Assembly: GCA_910587575.1 (NCBI GenBank)
Contig: CAJULU010000031.1
Coordinates: forward strand, 1 to 50,347
DNA length: 50,347 nt
Source of the DNA: an uncultured Dorea sp.
GTDB lineage: Bacteria > Bacillota > Clostridia > Lachnospirales > Lachnospiraceae
Direction: 5' to 3'
The notes under the pieces were generated by a model. The model saw only the letters and a list, made by a program, of their open reading frames with translations. It was not told the origin of the DNA and searched no databases. Below, in pieces: positions 7,853 through 17,109 of this stretch; positions within the stretch are counted from its first letter, which is position 1, and each line of letters opens with the position of its first letter. The translations under genes were made by a program, and so were the position numbers.

Positions 7853-8974
7853 ATGGATATAAAAAAGAATAATCTCAAATTTTATGCGTTATATTTACCT
7901 CAGTTCCATCAGATTCCGGAAAATGATGAGTGGTGGGGGGAAGGATTTACAGAGTGGACAAATGTAAAATCTGCTAAATCCCAGTCTAAAATAAAAAAAT
8001 ATCTTCGTACTCCTAAAAATAATTTTTATTATGATCTGATGAACAAAGATACCGTTTTGTGGCAGTCTGAATTAATGAAAAATTATGGTGTAGATGGTCT
8101 TGTTTATTACCATTACTATTTTAAGGGGAAATTATTACTTCAAAAACCTGCTGAAAATATTCTGAAATGGAAAGATATAAATCAGAACTTTTTTTTCTGT
8201 TGGGCAAATCACGACTGGAACAGAAGCTGGGATGGAACAAGAGAATTGCTGGTACGGCAGGAATATGGAGAGAAAGATGACTGGGAAAAACATTTTCAAT
8301 ATTTACTGCCATTTTTTAAAGATGACAGATACAGTAAAGTAGATAATAAACCTATGTTTATGGTATTTAAGTCAGATATTCCAAAGAAAGAAGAAATGTT
8401 TATTTACTTTGAAAAAAGATGTAAGGAATGTGGATTTAATGGATTATATCTAATTGAAACATTTTGGTCAGCACACAAAAATATAGACTGGGAAAATGAT
8501 TATCAGATATTTAAGAAACAATGTTCCAGTGTTACAGAACGTATTTTTTTGCGTGAATTTTCTACAAGCCAGCAAATATATTTTTATTCCAGAAAAAGAG
8601 ATTTACTGAATAAAATTTACCGCAAATTAAGAAGAATGATCGGCGAAATGACCGGGGAAAAATATATATGCAAATATAATGGAAATAAGTTTGTATCTAT
8701 TATGGAAAAAGAGGAAGCAGTTGATGGAATGGCCATGAGGGGACTTTGTTTTGAATGGAATAATACTCCCAGGCATAAAGAAAGAGGAACCATTGTTTCA
8801 GCACCATCTAAGGATCGGATTATGCACTATTTAGATTCAATCAAGAATAGTGATTATGTGATTATTAACGCATGGAATGAATGGGCAGAGGGAATGATTT
8901 TAGAACCTACTGAAGAAACCGGATATAGATACCTGGAATGGATCCGGGAGTGGAAAATGGGAGTGAAAAAATGA
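7853..8974 (+). CDS. WbsX-type (GH99-like) polysaccharide biosynthesis protein
   Basis: This 373-residue protein matches the WbsX family found in O-antigen and capsule clusters, which has a GH99-like TIM-barrel fold and is annotated either as glycosyltransferase or glycosidase. Signature blocks are FYALYLPQFHQIPENDEWWGEGFTEWTN (residues 10-37), YGVDGLVYYHYYF, CWANHDWNRSWDG near 118, LCFEWNNTPRH near 297 and INAWNEWAEGMILEP near 340. The ATG follows AAAGGAGTAAGGA. It lacks a signal peptide, so it acts in the cytoplasm, presumably on lipid-linked repeat units. Whether it makes or cleaves a linkage cannot be decided. Confidence 0.85.
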   Translation: MDIKKNNLKFYALYLPQFHQIPENDEWWGEGFTEWTNVKSAKSQSKIKKYLRTPKNNFYYDLMNKDTVLWQSELMKNYGVDGLVYYHYYFKGKLLLQKPAENILKWKDINQNFFFCWANHDWNRSWDGTRELLVRQEYGEKDDWEKHFQYLLPFFKDDRYSKVDNKPMFMVFKSDIPKKEEMFIYFEKRCKECGFNGLYLIETFWSAHKNIDWENDYQIFKKQCSSVTERIFLREFSTSQQIYFYSRKRDLLNKIYRKLRRMIGEMTGEKYICKYNGNKFVSIMEKEEAVDGMAMRGLCFEWNNTPRHKERGTIVSAPSKDRIMHYLDSIKNSDYVIINAWNEWAEGMILEPTEETGYRYLEWIREWKMGVKK

Positions 8975-8975
8975 T

Positions 8976-10169
8976 ATGAACAAGAAAACTACGCTTTACT
9001 TACCTTTTAATCTGGGAAGTGGAAACAGAGGATGTGAGGGAATTGTCAAAGGAATCCATTCTATAATGGGAGAAGAGTTTCGATATACCTTGCTGGATAG
9101 AGATATTGAAGAAAAAGAACGGGATATTTTCATGGGAATAGAGACATTTGCGGATATTTATGTAAATTCTAACTTAAATGAATTTGGACTGATTACAAGA
9201 TATCTGCATAAAATTATCCGCAGGTTGGGATTTAGAAAAGAATTTTATAAAATTTTCCCATATTTACAATTTTTTCAAGAGTGTGGAAAGAATGATATCA
9301 TTTTATTTACAGGAGGTGATTTATTTTGTTATGATTTTATGTCAAGTGTAAATGCAAGTCTTCATAAAGAGATGAAAAAAAGAAATCTAAATACAGTTTT
9401 GTATGGCTGTTCAATATCAGAAAATTATTTGAGTAATTTTGTTTTGGAGCAGTTAAGAAGGTTTGATTTAATAATATGTCGGGAAAATATAAGTGTAAAT
9501 AATCTGAAAAAGCATGGAATTATACATAATGTACTAAATTGCCCGGATCCTGCGTTTGTCCTTGCACCAGAAAAATGTAGTCTGCCAAAGTGTTTTCAAG
9601 AAGAAGTGGTTGGCATAAATCTGAGCAGTCTGGTAGGATTTATAACATCTATGGATTCCATGTATGCCAGAAATATTAAAAGGCTTTTAGAATATATTTT
9701 GGATTATACGGAATATCATATTTTATTCATTCCGCATGTAACGTGGAAGGAACAGGATGACAGAGAAATCTGTCAATATTTCTATGAATTATACCGAGAT
9801 TCTGGGAGGGTGTCATACCTTGATATTGTTGAATTATCGTATATGAAGATACGATATGTGATTTCCAGGTGCAGTATGTTTATTGGAGCAAGGACTCATT
9901 CTGTGATTTCTGCCTATTCTACATATGTGCCTGCACTGGCGCTTGGATATTCGGTTAAATCTGTAGGGATTGCCAGGGATCTCGCCATTGAGGAGAATTA
10001 TGTCCTGGATTGTAAAAATCTGGGACATGAGTATGAAATGGTGGAGAAGTATAAAATACTACAAGATAATAAAGAAAATTTCAAGAAGCATTTGATAGAG
10101 GTAATCCCTAAATACAGAGAACGGGCATTTGATGGTGCGAAAGCTATAAAACAGATAATAAATCAATAA
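8976..10169 (+). CDS. Polysaccharide pyruvyl transferase family protein
   Basis: This 397-residue cytoplasmic protein has the GT-B-like layout of the polysaccharide pyruvyltransferase family (WcaK/CsaB-like), which transfers a pyruvate ketal from PEP to a sugar. It opens with LPFNLGSGNRGCEGIVKG, has FTGGDLF near residue 110, and ends with the typical GARTHSVISAYSTYVPALALGYSVKSVGIA block. It begins 1 base after the previous stop with only a weak ribosome site, which suggests translational coupling. The next gene is an F420-hydrogenase-beta-like protein, a common partner of this family in exopolysaccharide clusters. Confidence 0.88.
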   Translation: MNKKTTLYLPFNLGSGNRGCEGIVKGIHSIMGEEFRYTLLDRDIEEKERDIFMGIETFADIYVNSNLNEFGLITRYLHKIIRRLGFRKEFYKIFPYLQFFQECGKNDIILFTGGDLFCYDFMSSVNASLHKEMKKRNLNTVLYGCSISENYLSNFVLEQLRRFDLIICRENISVNNLKKHGIIHNVLNCPDPAFVLAPEKCSLPKCFQEEVVGINLSSLVGFITSMDSMYARNIKRLLEYILDYTEYHILFIPHVTWKEQDDREICQYFYELYRDSGRVSYLDIVELSYMKIRYVISRCSMFIGARTHSVISAYSTYVPALALGYSVKSVGIARDLAIEENYVLDCKNLGHEYEMVEKYKILQDNKENFKKHLIEVIPKYRERAFDGAKAIKQIINQ

Positions 10170-10171
10170 AT

Positions 10172-11359
10172 ATGGATTGGAATCAAAAAATGAAAAGTGC
10201 AATTTCAGTGTCAGATAAAAAAAAATGTTCGGGATGTTGTGCGTGTACTAATATTTGTCCAACTGATGCGATTAAGATGACAAGGGATCATGAGGGATTC
10301 TCTTATCCTAAAGTGGATGAAAATAGATGCTGTAAATGTGGAAAATGTGTATCTGTATGTCCATATAATGAGAAATGGGAGCCGGGTGAAGATTTAGAGA
10401 TTTGTTATGCTGCATATAATAAAAATGAAAAAATCAGACTAATAAGTTCTTCCGGAGGTATTTTTGCCTTACTGGCAAAAAGGATTATAGAGAAGGGCGG
10501 GATTGTTTTTGGAGCTGCTTATGATGATGAATTTCTGGTATATCATAAAGGGGTTGAAAAAGAAGAGGACATATTGCAGCTAATAGGATCTAAATATCTG
10601 CAGAGCAGAATCGGAAATTGTTACAGACAGGTAAAAGAAAGGCTGATATCGGGACAAATGGTTTTATTTGTCGGGACTTCATGTCAGATTGGGGGAATTA
10701 AAAAATATCTGGGGAAGGAATATAATAACTTAGTTTGTGTGGATTTTATCTGTCTGGGTGTTCCATCTCCTCAGATCTGGAGAGACTATCTTAATACTTT
10801 TTTTGATAACAAATCAATTACATATATTAATTTTAAAGATAAAGTTTTAGGATGGGATAATTTTTCGCTGACAATTGAGGGAAGCGAAAGATATTCGAAA
10901 GCTGGAAGAAATACTTATTTTTTTACGGGATATTTTAAAGGATTATATTCTCGTCCGTCCTGCAGTGAGTGCATTTTTAAGAAAGGGAACCGGGTCAGTG
11001 ATATTACAATATCTGATTGTTGGGGATACGCTCAAATAGCACCGGAACTAAAAGATAACAAGGGGTTGTCCAGTATCATATGCCATTCGGTTAAAGGATT
11101 AGAAATTATCGAAGAAATTAAGTCAGAAATGTGCTGGAAAAAAGCCGAAGTTGCAGATGTAAAGAAATATAACAGTAATTACTGTACATCTCGGTCTACA
11201 GGAAAAGAGAGGGAAGTTTTCTGGATGGATTATGACAGGATGGAAAAAAAAAGACTTTTTAAAAAATATTGCACACCTGAAAACAATAAACGATGGAAGA
11301 AAAGCATTCTTTTGGTAAAGAGAGCAATAAAAAAGGTAATACAATTTGGAAGGAGATAA
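10172..11359 (+). CDS. 4Fe-4S / F420-hydrogenase beta-subunit-like protein
   Basis: This 395-residue protein starts with two ferredoxin-type 4Fe-4S motifs, CSGCCACTNICP (from Cys19) and CCKCGKCVSVCP (near residue 50). The FrhB-like domain follows, with SSSGGIFALLAKRIIEKGG, FVGTSCQIGGIKKYLG, CVDFICLGVPSPQIW and DCWGYAQI. In polysaccharide clusters such proteins usually sit beside pyruvyl transferases, as here, and probably carry out a redox step on a sugar; the true substrate is not known. It starts 2 bases after the previous stop. The frame ends at 11359, and the next gene begins shortly after. Confidence 0.88.
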   Translation: MDWNQKMKSAISVSDKKKCSGCCACTNICPTDAIKMTRDHEGFSYPKVDENRCCKCGKCVSVCPYNEKWEPGEDLEICYAAYNKNEKIRLISSSGGIFALLAKRIIEKGGIVFGAAYDDEFLVYHKGVEKEEDILQLIGSKYLQSRIGNCYRQVKERLISGQMVLFVGTSCQIGGIKKYLGKEYNNLVCVDFICLGVPSPQIWRDYLNTFFDNKSITYINFKDKVLGWDNFSLTIEGSERYSKAGRNTYFFTGYFKGLYSRPSCSECIFKKGNRVSDITISDCWGYAQIAPELKDNKGLSSIICHSVKGLEIIEEIKSEMCWKKAEVADVKKYNSNYCTSRSTGKEREVFWMDYDRMEKKRLFKKYCTPENNKRWKKSILLVKRAIKKVIQFGRR

Positions 11360-11367
11360 GAAGGAAT

Positions 11368-12351
11368 ATGCTTATCTATATTATCATTATTTTGACAATA
11401 TGTCTATTGCTTTTTCTGGTATGCAATTACAGTTATAAGAAAACAAATGATTATCTGAATTCTCAGCTGGATATCAGAGGATTTATGGATGGTATACAGG
11501 ACGGACTGAGACTGGTAAATACGGGAAGTACATATTCTAAATTTGCATTTTCATATTTAAAAGGAAACAATTTTAAATATGCAGATTTTTCCCTGCGATC
11601 ACAAAGCTTAGAAATGGATCTGGCCGTTTTACGTCGGTACGTCTGTCATATTGCAAAGGGTGGAGTTGTTGTTGTTGTTGTTGTTGCACCATGTTTATTA
11701 CTCTTTAGAGAAGAGGGGAGAAATCTTCAGTATTATAGTATTTTGAAGAGTTCAGAGAATCCTCAGTTCCATAAAAAGGATTATTTAAAGAGCCGATTCC
11801 CATTGGCTGTTAATCCCAAAAAAATATTACGCCTGCTGGTGGATCAGAAAGAGATAAAGAGTATTTATGAAACCTGTCCTAATCAGATTTCAAAGCAGGA
11901 ATCAGAAGCGGAACTGGATAATCTTTGCAATGTATGGAGAAGATTATTTAATATAAAAGATTTTGTTAAGGTACAGTTGTCTGAGGAGAACAAAAAAAAT
12001 ATAGAAAGAAATAAAAATATTCTGGCAGATATTCTGTATCTTTGTAAAAGCAGGGAACTGATCCCGGTTGTTGTTGTTCCACCTTTTTCGGAAAGATTAA
12101 ATAAGTATTTTTCCCATGAATTCACAGAACTTGTACTGGAAAAGAATATTAGGGAAATCACAGAAAAATGGAATGTACCATATCTGAATTATCAGTTTGA
12201 TGAACAGTTTCAGAATTTGCCGGAGTTATTTGCGGATGGAGGATTCAGACTAAATCGGCGTGGAAGCCGGATTTTTGTAGATCGTTTGTGCAGGGATTTG
12301 TTTCAATACGGAATAAAAATAGACAACCATGGTTTAGGATGGAGTAAGTGA
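11368..12351 (+). CDS. Membrane-anchored SGNH/DltD-like protein, possibly inactive
   Basis: A 327-residue protein has one membrane segment (residues 2-22) and an extracellular domain. LVNTGSTYSKFAFSY near residue 49 resembles the first SGNH block (the Gly-Ser of DltD-like proteins), and FADGGFRLNRRGSRIF near the C-terminus corresponds to the last block. Family members usually read D-x-x-H-L-N there; here Arg takes the place of His, so hydrolase activity may be lost. A (GTT)7 run encodes seven Val in the first core strand. ATG 11368 is preferred over the frame's upstream starts because GGAAGGAG lies 12 bases before it and the earlier starts overlap the previous gene. It is probably a second glycan acylation factor. 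Confidence 0.6.
   Translation: MLIYIIIILTICLLLFLVCNYSYKKTNDYLNSQLDIRGFMDGIQDGLRLVNTGSTYSKFAFSYLKGNNFKYADFSLRSQSLEMDLAVLRRYVCHIAKGGVVVVVVVAPCLLLFREEGRNLQYYSILKSSENPQFHKKDYLKSRFPLAVNPKKILRLLVDQKEIKSIYETCPNQISKQESEAELDNLCNVWRRLFNIKDFVKVQLSEENKKNIERNKNILADILYLCKSRELIPVVVVPPFSERLNKYFSHEFTELVLEKNIREITEKWNVPYLNYQFDEQFQNLPELFADGGFRLNRRGSRIFVDRLCRDLFQYGIKIDNHGLGWSK
11665..11686. repeat. (GTT)7 trinucleotide microsatellite
   Basis: Seven GTT units plus one G lie inside the SGNH-like gene and encode a run of Val. Changes in copy number would keep the frame and alter only the length of a hydrophobic strand. A shorter run (VVVV) occurs again near residue 235 of the same protein. Confidence 0.9.
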
Positions 12352-12367
12352 TTGGAGAATGGATGCC

Positions 12368-13231
12368 ATGAGTATTATAAAGAAAGTAAGAAACAGATTT
12401 AACTATGTTGAATACTCCCCTTTAATTTACTCGGAAGAATTGAGAGAGGCATATCTGAGTTCCAGTGTTGTAGGAAACAGATTAAACAGTAAAACCGTGT
12501 TTATTACCGGAGGAGCAGGAGGTATTGGAACTGCGATTGCTCTTCGGTTTGCCAAAGAAGGAAGCCGGGTAATAATTGCTGGAAGAAATGAGGAGAAACT
12601 GAAAAGAACTATAGAATATATAAAAAACAGGGTTATCGATTGTGAGGCTGGATATAGAGTTTTGGATATTGAATCGCTGGAAAATATTCATTCTGTAGTG
12701 GATGGATTGAAAAATCAGAAGGGATATATTGATATTCTGGTAAATAATGCAGGTATCTATATGGAGGTAGATAAAAAAAGAAAGTTTAGAGATGTTTCAG
12801 AGACAGAATTCCTTTCTGGATGGAGAACCAATTTTGAGGGCACTAAAGCAATGATGGATGCAGTTGCTTCTGTTATGGATGAGAGGCAGATCAAAGGGAG
12901 CATTATTAATATCTCATCAATATGTGCGGATTCAAGAAAATTTCAATATACACCATATGGAATGGCAAAATCTGCAATGGCAGAATATTCGGGATATATG
13001 CGAAAAAAGTATAATTCTCTGAATATTTGCTGTATAAAACCGGGAGCTGTTGCCACGGTAATGGGAAATCTGGGACTAGGAGATAATATTGTGAGAACCT
13101 GTAATGTATTAAATCATCCTGCCTTGCCAGAAGAAATTGCAGCCTGTACAGCATTTTTAGCTGCTGGCTTTGGAAGATATTTGAATAAAACCCATGGGGA
13201 AATTACTGTTTCTGCCAGTGAAAATCTGTAG
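12368..13231 (+). CDS. Short-chain dehydrogenase/reductase (SDR)
   Basis: This classical NAD(P)-dependent SDR carries an N-terminal extension of about 40 residues. The nucleotide-binding TGGAGGIG is at residues 47-54, VNNAGIY follows, INISSIC holds the catalytic Ser region, and YGMAK gives Tyr197 and Lys201. The end, PALPEEIAACTAFLAAG, is typical of SDRs. The frame opens at ATG 12359, but that start lies 1 base from GGAG, while ATG 12368 has a 10-base spacing. It also gives an N-terminus (MSIIKKVRNR) that matches the next gene (MSIFQKIRRV), so 12368 is preferred. It probably reduces or oxidises a sugar intermediate of the glycan. The following gene is a broken paralogue. Confidence 0.85.
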   Translation: MSIIKKVRNRFNYVEYSPLIYSEELREAYLSSSVVGNRLNSKTVFITGGAGGIGTAIALRFAKEGSRVIIAGRNEEKLKRTIEYIKNRVIDCEAGYRVLDIESLENIHSVVDGLKNQKGYIDILVNNAGIYMEVDKKRKFRDVSETEFLSGWRTNFEGTKAMMDAVASVMDERQIKGSIINISSICADSRKFQYTPYGMAKSAMAEYSGYMRKKYNSLNICCIKPGAVATVMGNLGLGDNIVRTCNVLNHPALPEEIAACTAFLAAGFGRYLNKTHGEITVSASENL

Positions 13232-13249
13232 TGCGGGAGGAGATGATAG

Positions 13250-13891
13250 ATGAGTATATTTCAGAAGATTCGTAGAGTAATGGGAACTGCTCAGATTAAA
13301 GAAGCTATTTCGGATCCATTTATTTATAAGGATAATAAAAAGAGTTTTGCTGGAAATACGTTGGAAGGGTCTAATGTGCTTATAGTGACGAATTGTAAAG
13401 AAGCTTCTTCTGAAGTTATGAAAATCAAAAAATTGCTTGATACAGAAAAATGTAATTTTCGTTTTATATATGTGGGAATAGAAGAGTTTTGTATATCGCA
13501 GATTGAAGAAAGTGTTGGAAATTTTATAGGACGGGTAGATCATATCATTAATATTCTGGATGTAAATATTCTGCATGGAAGAGCAGTTATGCAGATTTAT
13601 AAATGCCTTTAGACAGAAGCAAAGTATGCAATTGATAAAATTTGCAGGGGAGGGGGTATTTGCGTGACAGTGAGATATGATTCCAATACAGACCCGGGCC
13701 TGCAGGCAGAGATTAATGCTATTTCTAAAGCAGTTAATGGTCTTGGAATGGTAATGGCTGATCACGACATTATTGTAAATGGAGCAGTTATCCAAAAATC
13801 TGTTCCATTAGAGGACGAATTGGCAACGGTAATTTTTTTATGTAGTAAATATGGACAGATTCTGGCTGGGGAAGTGTTGGAAATGTCTTAG
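13250..13891 (+). pseudogene. SDR paralogue interrupted by in-frame TAG
   Basis: One reading frame runs from ATG 13250 (good GGGAGGAG site) to TAG 13610-13612 and then continues open in the same frame to 13891. The part after the stop (SKAVNGLGMVMADHDIIVNGAV, then PLEDELATVIFLCSKYGQILAGEVLEM) is clearly the C-terminal third of an SDR, so both halves form one protein of about 213 codons. The N-terminal Gly-rich cofactor loop is missing, and the YxxxK site reads NAISK, with Asn replacing Tyr. The protein would be non-catalytic even if the stop were read through. A GTG at 13664 after AGGGGAGGGGG could start the second part alone. It may have been a structural partner of the active SDR upstream. 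Confidence 0.75.
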
Positions 13892-13909
13892 TAAGGGGCG
13901 GAAGCAGTG

Positions 13910-15454
13910 ATGGGAAACACAAGGACTCGAAACTCTATACTTATTATGGCCACAAGCGGATTAAGACAGATAGCAACTTTGATATTTACGTTTATAAGCA
14001 GAACTGTTTTTATACATATCCTTGGAGCAGAATATCTGGGATTAAATGGATTGTTTTCTAATATATTGTCAATTCTTGCCTTATCAGAACTTGGCATTGG
14101 AACAGCAATATCTTTTTATCTGTACAGGCCTGTTGCTGATCGCGATATGGAGAGGATAAAATCTTTAATGCATTTTTATAAAATATGCTATAGGATAGTG
14201 GGAATAGCGATTATAGGTATCGGTCTGTTTCTTATGCCATTCCTTCCGTATATGGTAAATTTTGAACAGGATATTCCAATTAATTTGTATGCAGTTTTTT
14301 TTCTTAATGTACTGAATTCCGCAATGAGTTATTTGTTTTTTGCTTATAAACAGGCATTGGTATCTGCAAATCAAGAGCAATATAAAATTGAAAAAATTAA
14401 TATTTTTTTTGTAATCGTCAATTGTCTTGCCGATATTTGTATCTTGATTGTTTTCCGTAGTTATATTGTTTATCTGATAACGAAAATAATATTGACATTT
14501 GTAAAAAATATCATAATAGCTTATAGAATTGATTGTGAATATCCGTTTCTTAAAGAAAAAAAATATAAGCCGATCGAAAAAGGAGAAATAAAATCCATTT
14601 TTAAAGATATTGGGCAGATTTCTATATTTAGGATAGGAAATGTGCTTTTTGATGCAACAGATAATATTATAATATCTATGTTAATGGGAACCTTAGTAGT
14701 CGGATATTATAGTAATTATTTAATGATTATTTCACAGGTCAAAGTCGTTATTAATCTGATTGTCAAATCTTTTATTGCAGGAATCGGTAATGTAGCAGCC
14801 AGGGAATGTAAGGAAAAGCAATATAATGTGTTTTTAGAATTAGATTTTGTTGTTACTTTTATGTCAACAATATGTACGGTCTGTCTGTTCCAGTTATTGA
14901 ATTCATTTGTTATGCTATGGATAGGAAATGTTAATAAAGATTATGTTTTGTCACAGTATGTTGTGGGGTTTTTATGTATCTGTTTTTTTATAGATTGTAC
15001 AACTCAGATAGCAAACGTATTTAGAGAAGCGAGCGGAAACTTCGAAACTGGAAAATCGCTGCAACTGATAGGAGGAATTATAAATATTTTGCTTTCTATT
15101 GCTTTTGGGAAAGTATGGGGGCTGGAAGGAATATTCGGCGCAACGGTTGTAAGTAAGTTCTCTATTACTCTGATTCCTTTTTTTGTCGGTGTAAGTCGAA
15201 ATGTTTTTGGGAAAGGCTCCTTTGAACTTTTGAAAAATTATATGCGCAATGTGATTGTTATGATAATTGATATAGTGATTTTATGGAGAATGGCATTTAA
15301 ACTTCATATGACAACGATATCGGGATTCATTTTGGAAATTATTTTGTCTGCATTTATTTCGGTAATTGTAACTGCATTAATAGATTCGAAAAGAATGGAG
15401 ATGAAGTTATTGTTAAAAAGAGTATCTGGAATTTGTATTAAAAGGAGGTATTGA
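13910..15454 (+). CDS. Wzx-like polysaccharide flippase (MOP superfamily)
   Basis: This polytopic protein of about 514 residues with some 12-14 hydrophobic segments has the form of Wzx/RfbX flippases, which move lipid-linked repeat units across the membrane. It opens with ILIMATSGLRQIATLIFTFISRTVFIHILGAEYLGLNGLFSNILSILALSELGIG in a stretch typical of the family, and has RIGNVLFDATDNIIISMLMG near residue 240. ATG 13910 is preferred to the adjoining GTG 13907. It follows the broken SDR by 18 bases. Its presence points to a Wzy-dependent route; no obvious Wzy polymerase is in the window, so one may lie upstream. Confidence 0.92.
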   Translation: MGNTRTRNSILIMATSGLRQIATLIFTFISRTVFIHILGAEYLGLNGLFSNILSILALSELGIGTAISFYLYRPVADRDMERIKSLMHFYKICYRIVGIAIIGIGLFLMPFLPYMVNFEQDIPINLYAVFFLNVLNSAMSYLFFAYKQALVSANQEQYKIEKINIFFVIVNCLADICILIVFRSYIVYLITKIILTFVKNIIIAYRIDCEYPFLKEKKYKPIEKGEIKSIFKDIGQISIFRIGNVLFDATDNIIISMLMGTLVVGYYSNYLMIISQVKVVINLIVKSFIAGIGNVAARECKEKQYNVFLELDFVVTFMSTICTVCLFQLLNSFVMLWIGNVNKDYVLSQYVVGFLCICFFIDCTTQIANVFREASGNFETGKSLQLIGGIINILLSIAFGKVWGLEGIFGATVVSKFSITLIPFFVGVSRNVFGKGSFELLKNYMRNVIVMIIDIVILWRMAFKLHMTTISGFILEIILSAFISVIVTALIDSKRMEMKLLLKRVSGICIKRRY

Positions 15455-15456
15455 AT

Positions 15457-16053
15457 GTGAATAAAATAAAAAAAATATTGAACCTCGATTTTTACAGATT
15501 AAATAAGGATTTTAAGGAATATATTGCATATGACTATAAGTATAATGCACGTTTTCGCGGAATAGAAAAATTATCAAAAAAATTTCTCAAAGGGTATGAG
15601 TGGAAATATATATGTCTTTATAGGAAATACCAGTGTAATAACGGAAATCTGTGGGAGCGTCTTTATTTATATAAGATGGAGAAACTTGAAAAGAAAACGG
15701 GATTTAGTTTTGAAGGAAATAAATCTATTGGGAAAGGGCTGATTATTGGACATTGGGGGAAAATTGTAATTAATGGGCAAGTATCATTTGGTTCTCACTT
15801 TTTTGTGACACATGGCGTGACAATTGGAAGAGATATCCGCGGAAAACGAAAGGGCGTTCCTTGTTTTGGAAATCAAGTGTGTGTACGTGCAAATTCTACA
15901 ATTGTCGGAAATGTCCGTATAGGAAATGATGTATTAATAGCACCTAATACGTTTGTAAATTTTGATATACCGGATCATTCGGTCGTAGTAGGAAATCCGG
16001 CAATTATTCATTACCGGGAAAATGCAACAGAAGGACACTTGCCGGAAATATAA
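15457..16053 (+). CDS. Left-handed beta-helix acetyltransferase (serine acetyltransferase-like)
   Basis: The C-terminal half of this 198-residue protein is a hexapeptide-repeat beta-helix: SIGKGLIIGHWGKIVINGQVSFGSHFFVTHGVTIG, then CFGNQVCVRANSTIVGNVRIGNDVLIAPNTFV, ending VVVGNPA. It resembles CysE-like O-acetyltransferases used in capsule clusters, with an acetyl-CoA donor and a sugar acceptor. AGGAGG at 15443-15448 lies only 2 bases from TTG 15451 but 8 bases from GTG 15457, so GTG 15457 is taken as the start. The gene nearly abuts the flippase stop. It is the last gene of the polysaccharide block. Confidence 0.85.
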   Translation: MNKIKKILNLDFYRLNKDFKEYIAYDYKYNARFRGIEKLSKKFLKGYEWKYICLYRKYQCNNGNLWERLYLYKMEKLEKKTGFSFEGNKSIGKGLIIGHWGKIVINGQVSFGSHFFVTHGVTIGRDIRGKRKGVPCFGNQVCVRANSTIVGNVRIGNDVLIAPNTFVNFDIPDHSVVVGNPAIIHYRENATEGHLPEI

Positions 16054-16128
16054 ATCACTTTATACATATATGTAATGTTTATTATGGGTTTTTAATGTAA
16101 GGTTAATAATAGAAAAAGGAGTAAGAAA

Positions 16129-17109
16129 ATGAATACGGATGATAAAATGATAGTAAATGTGATGGTATGTGGAAAATCAGGCGTCGGAAAAACGGTTCTG
16201 ATTAACCATCTGATTGGGGCCGAAGCCGGAAAGACGGGCATAGGCAAGCCAATTACAACTGATATCACATCTTATACTGTACCAGGCTCTGCTCTGATTT
16301 GCTATGACACGCCAGGATTTGAAATTAAACAGGGGCAGGTGGGGAAGGCAATCGAAGATTTTTGTAAAAAGATTAAGGAACTGCAGATTTCGATGGATGG
16401 TAACAAAATGATCGATGCGGTGTTGTATTGTGTCTGTTACCAGGGAGCCCAGAGATTTGAACCGGATGAGGCTAAGTTTATAGCTCATTTGTCCAATGAC
16501 ATGAAAATTCCTGTATATATAATTTTTACACAATATTCAAATACCCCTGAGGCCTGGAATAATGATGAATATCATCAGAAAGTAGCCTCGCTGTTGAGCG
16601 AAGCGGGGTGTGTGCTGAGAAAGAATCACTTTTGCCCTGTCCTATGTTATGATATGCCTGTGTATAATGGCAGATTTACAATTCCGGCGTATGGGCTTGA
16701 CAAATTGATAGATCTGATTTTTGAAGAGGCGCCCATGAACCGTGCAGATAAAATTGCCACTGCTAAAATAATCAATTTAGGCGATGCATGTGGTGTTGCA
16801 AAGAACTGGGTGATCTTTTATTCTGGATTAGCTGCGGCAGAAGTTGCCGCTATTGCGCTTCCTGGAGCTGATATGGCCGTCCTTGCGACCAATGAAACGG
16901 TTATGGCAAAACATATATATGATATTATTTACAAAAAATCAAAGATAGGAGATTACGATGAAAAAAGAGTCGTTGAAGCGTTGTCAAGATTAGCGGTTCC
17001 ATTAATCGGAACGATTGGGGGACCGATAGTTTTTAATGAAGCAATTAAGTTTTGGCATTGGTACTGGCTCCGGTTACGTTTGGGGGAAGTGAAGCAGTGG
17101 CTGTTTTAG
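16129..17109 (+). CDS. Small GTPase (YfjP/HSR1-like), C-terminus frameshifted
   Basis: The gene encodes a TRAFAC GTPase: the P-loop GKSGVGKT at residues 13-20, a switch-I Thr-rich stretch, YDTPGFE (G3, near 63), and FTQYSN in place of the usual N/TKxD (G4). A hydrophobic C-terminal region with Gly-rich helices (VIFYSGLAAAEVAAIALPGADMAVLATNE) resembles the membrane-associated tails of this group. The last 18 residues after NEAIKF are Trp/Arg-rich and do not fit. The expected hydrophobic continuation is in another frame at 17052-17378. A single T lost from the TTTT run at 17050-17053 explains this. The ribosome site AAAGGAG precedes ATG 16129. It stands alone between the polysaccharide block and the RADAR-like operon. 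The cellular role is unknown. Confidence 0.75.
   Translation: MNTDDKMIVNVMVCGKSGVGKTVLINHLIGAEAGKTGIGKPITTDITSYTVPGSALICYDTPGFEIKQGQVGKAIEDFCKKIKELQISMDGNKMIDAVLYCVCYQGAQRFEPDEAKFIAHLSNDMKIPVYIIFTQYSNTPEAWNNDEYHQKVASLLSEAGCVLRKNHFCPVLCYDMPVYNGRFTIPAYGLDKLIDLIFEEAPMNRADKIATAKIINLGDACGVAKNWVIFYSGLAAAEVAAIALPGADMAVLATNETVMAKHIYDIIYKKSKIGDYDEKRVVEALSRLAVPLIGTIGGPIVFNEAIKFWHWYWLRLRLGEVKQWLF

Noticed and set aside
13646..13655. Interrupted G run (AGGGGAGGGGGT) as a fourth phase-variable tract
   Set aside because: Broken by an A into runs of four and five, too short for slippage; it may simply be a purine-rich ribosome site before GTG 13664.
17041..17109. Programmed -1 frameshift to join the two GTPase frames
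   Set aside because: No X-XXY-YYZ heptamer in the right phase and no obvious downstream stimulator; a simple indel in the T run is more economical.
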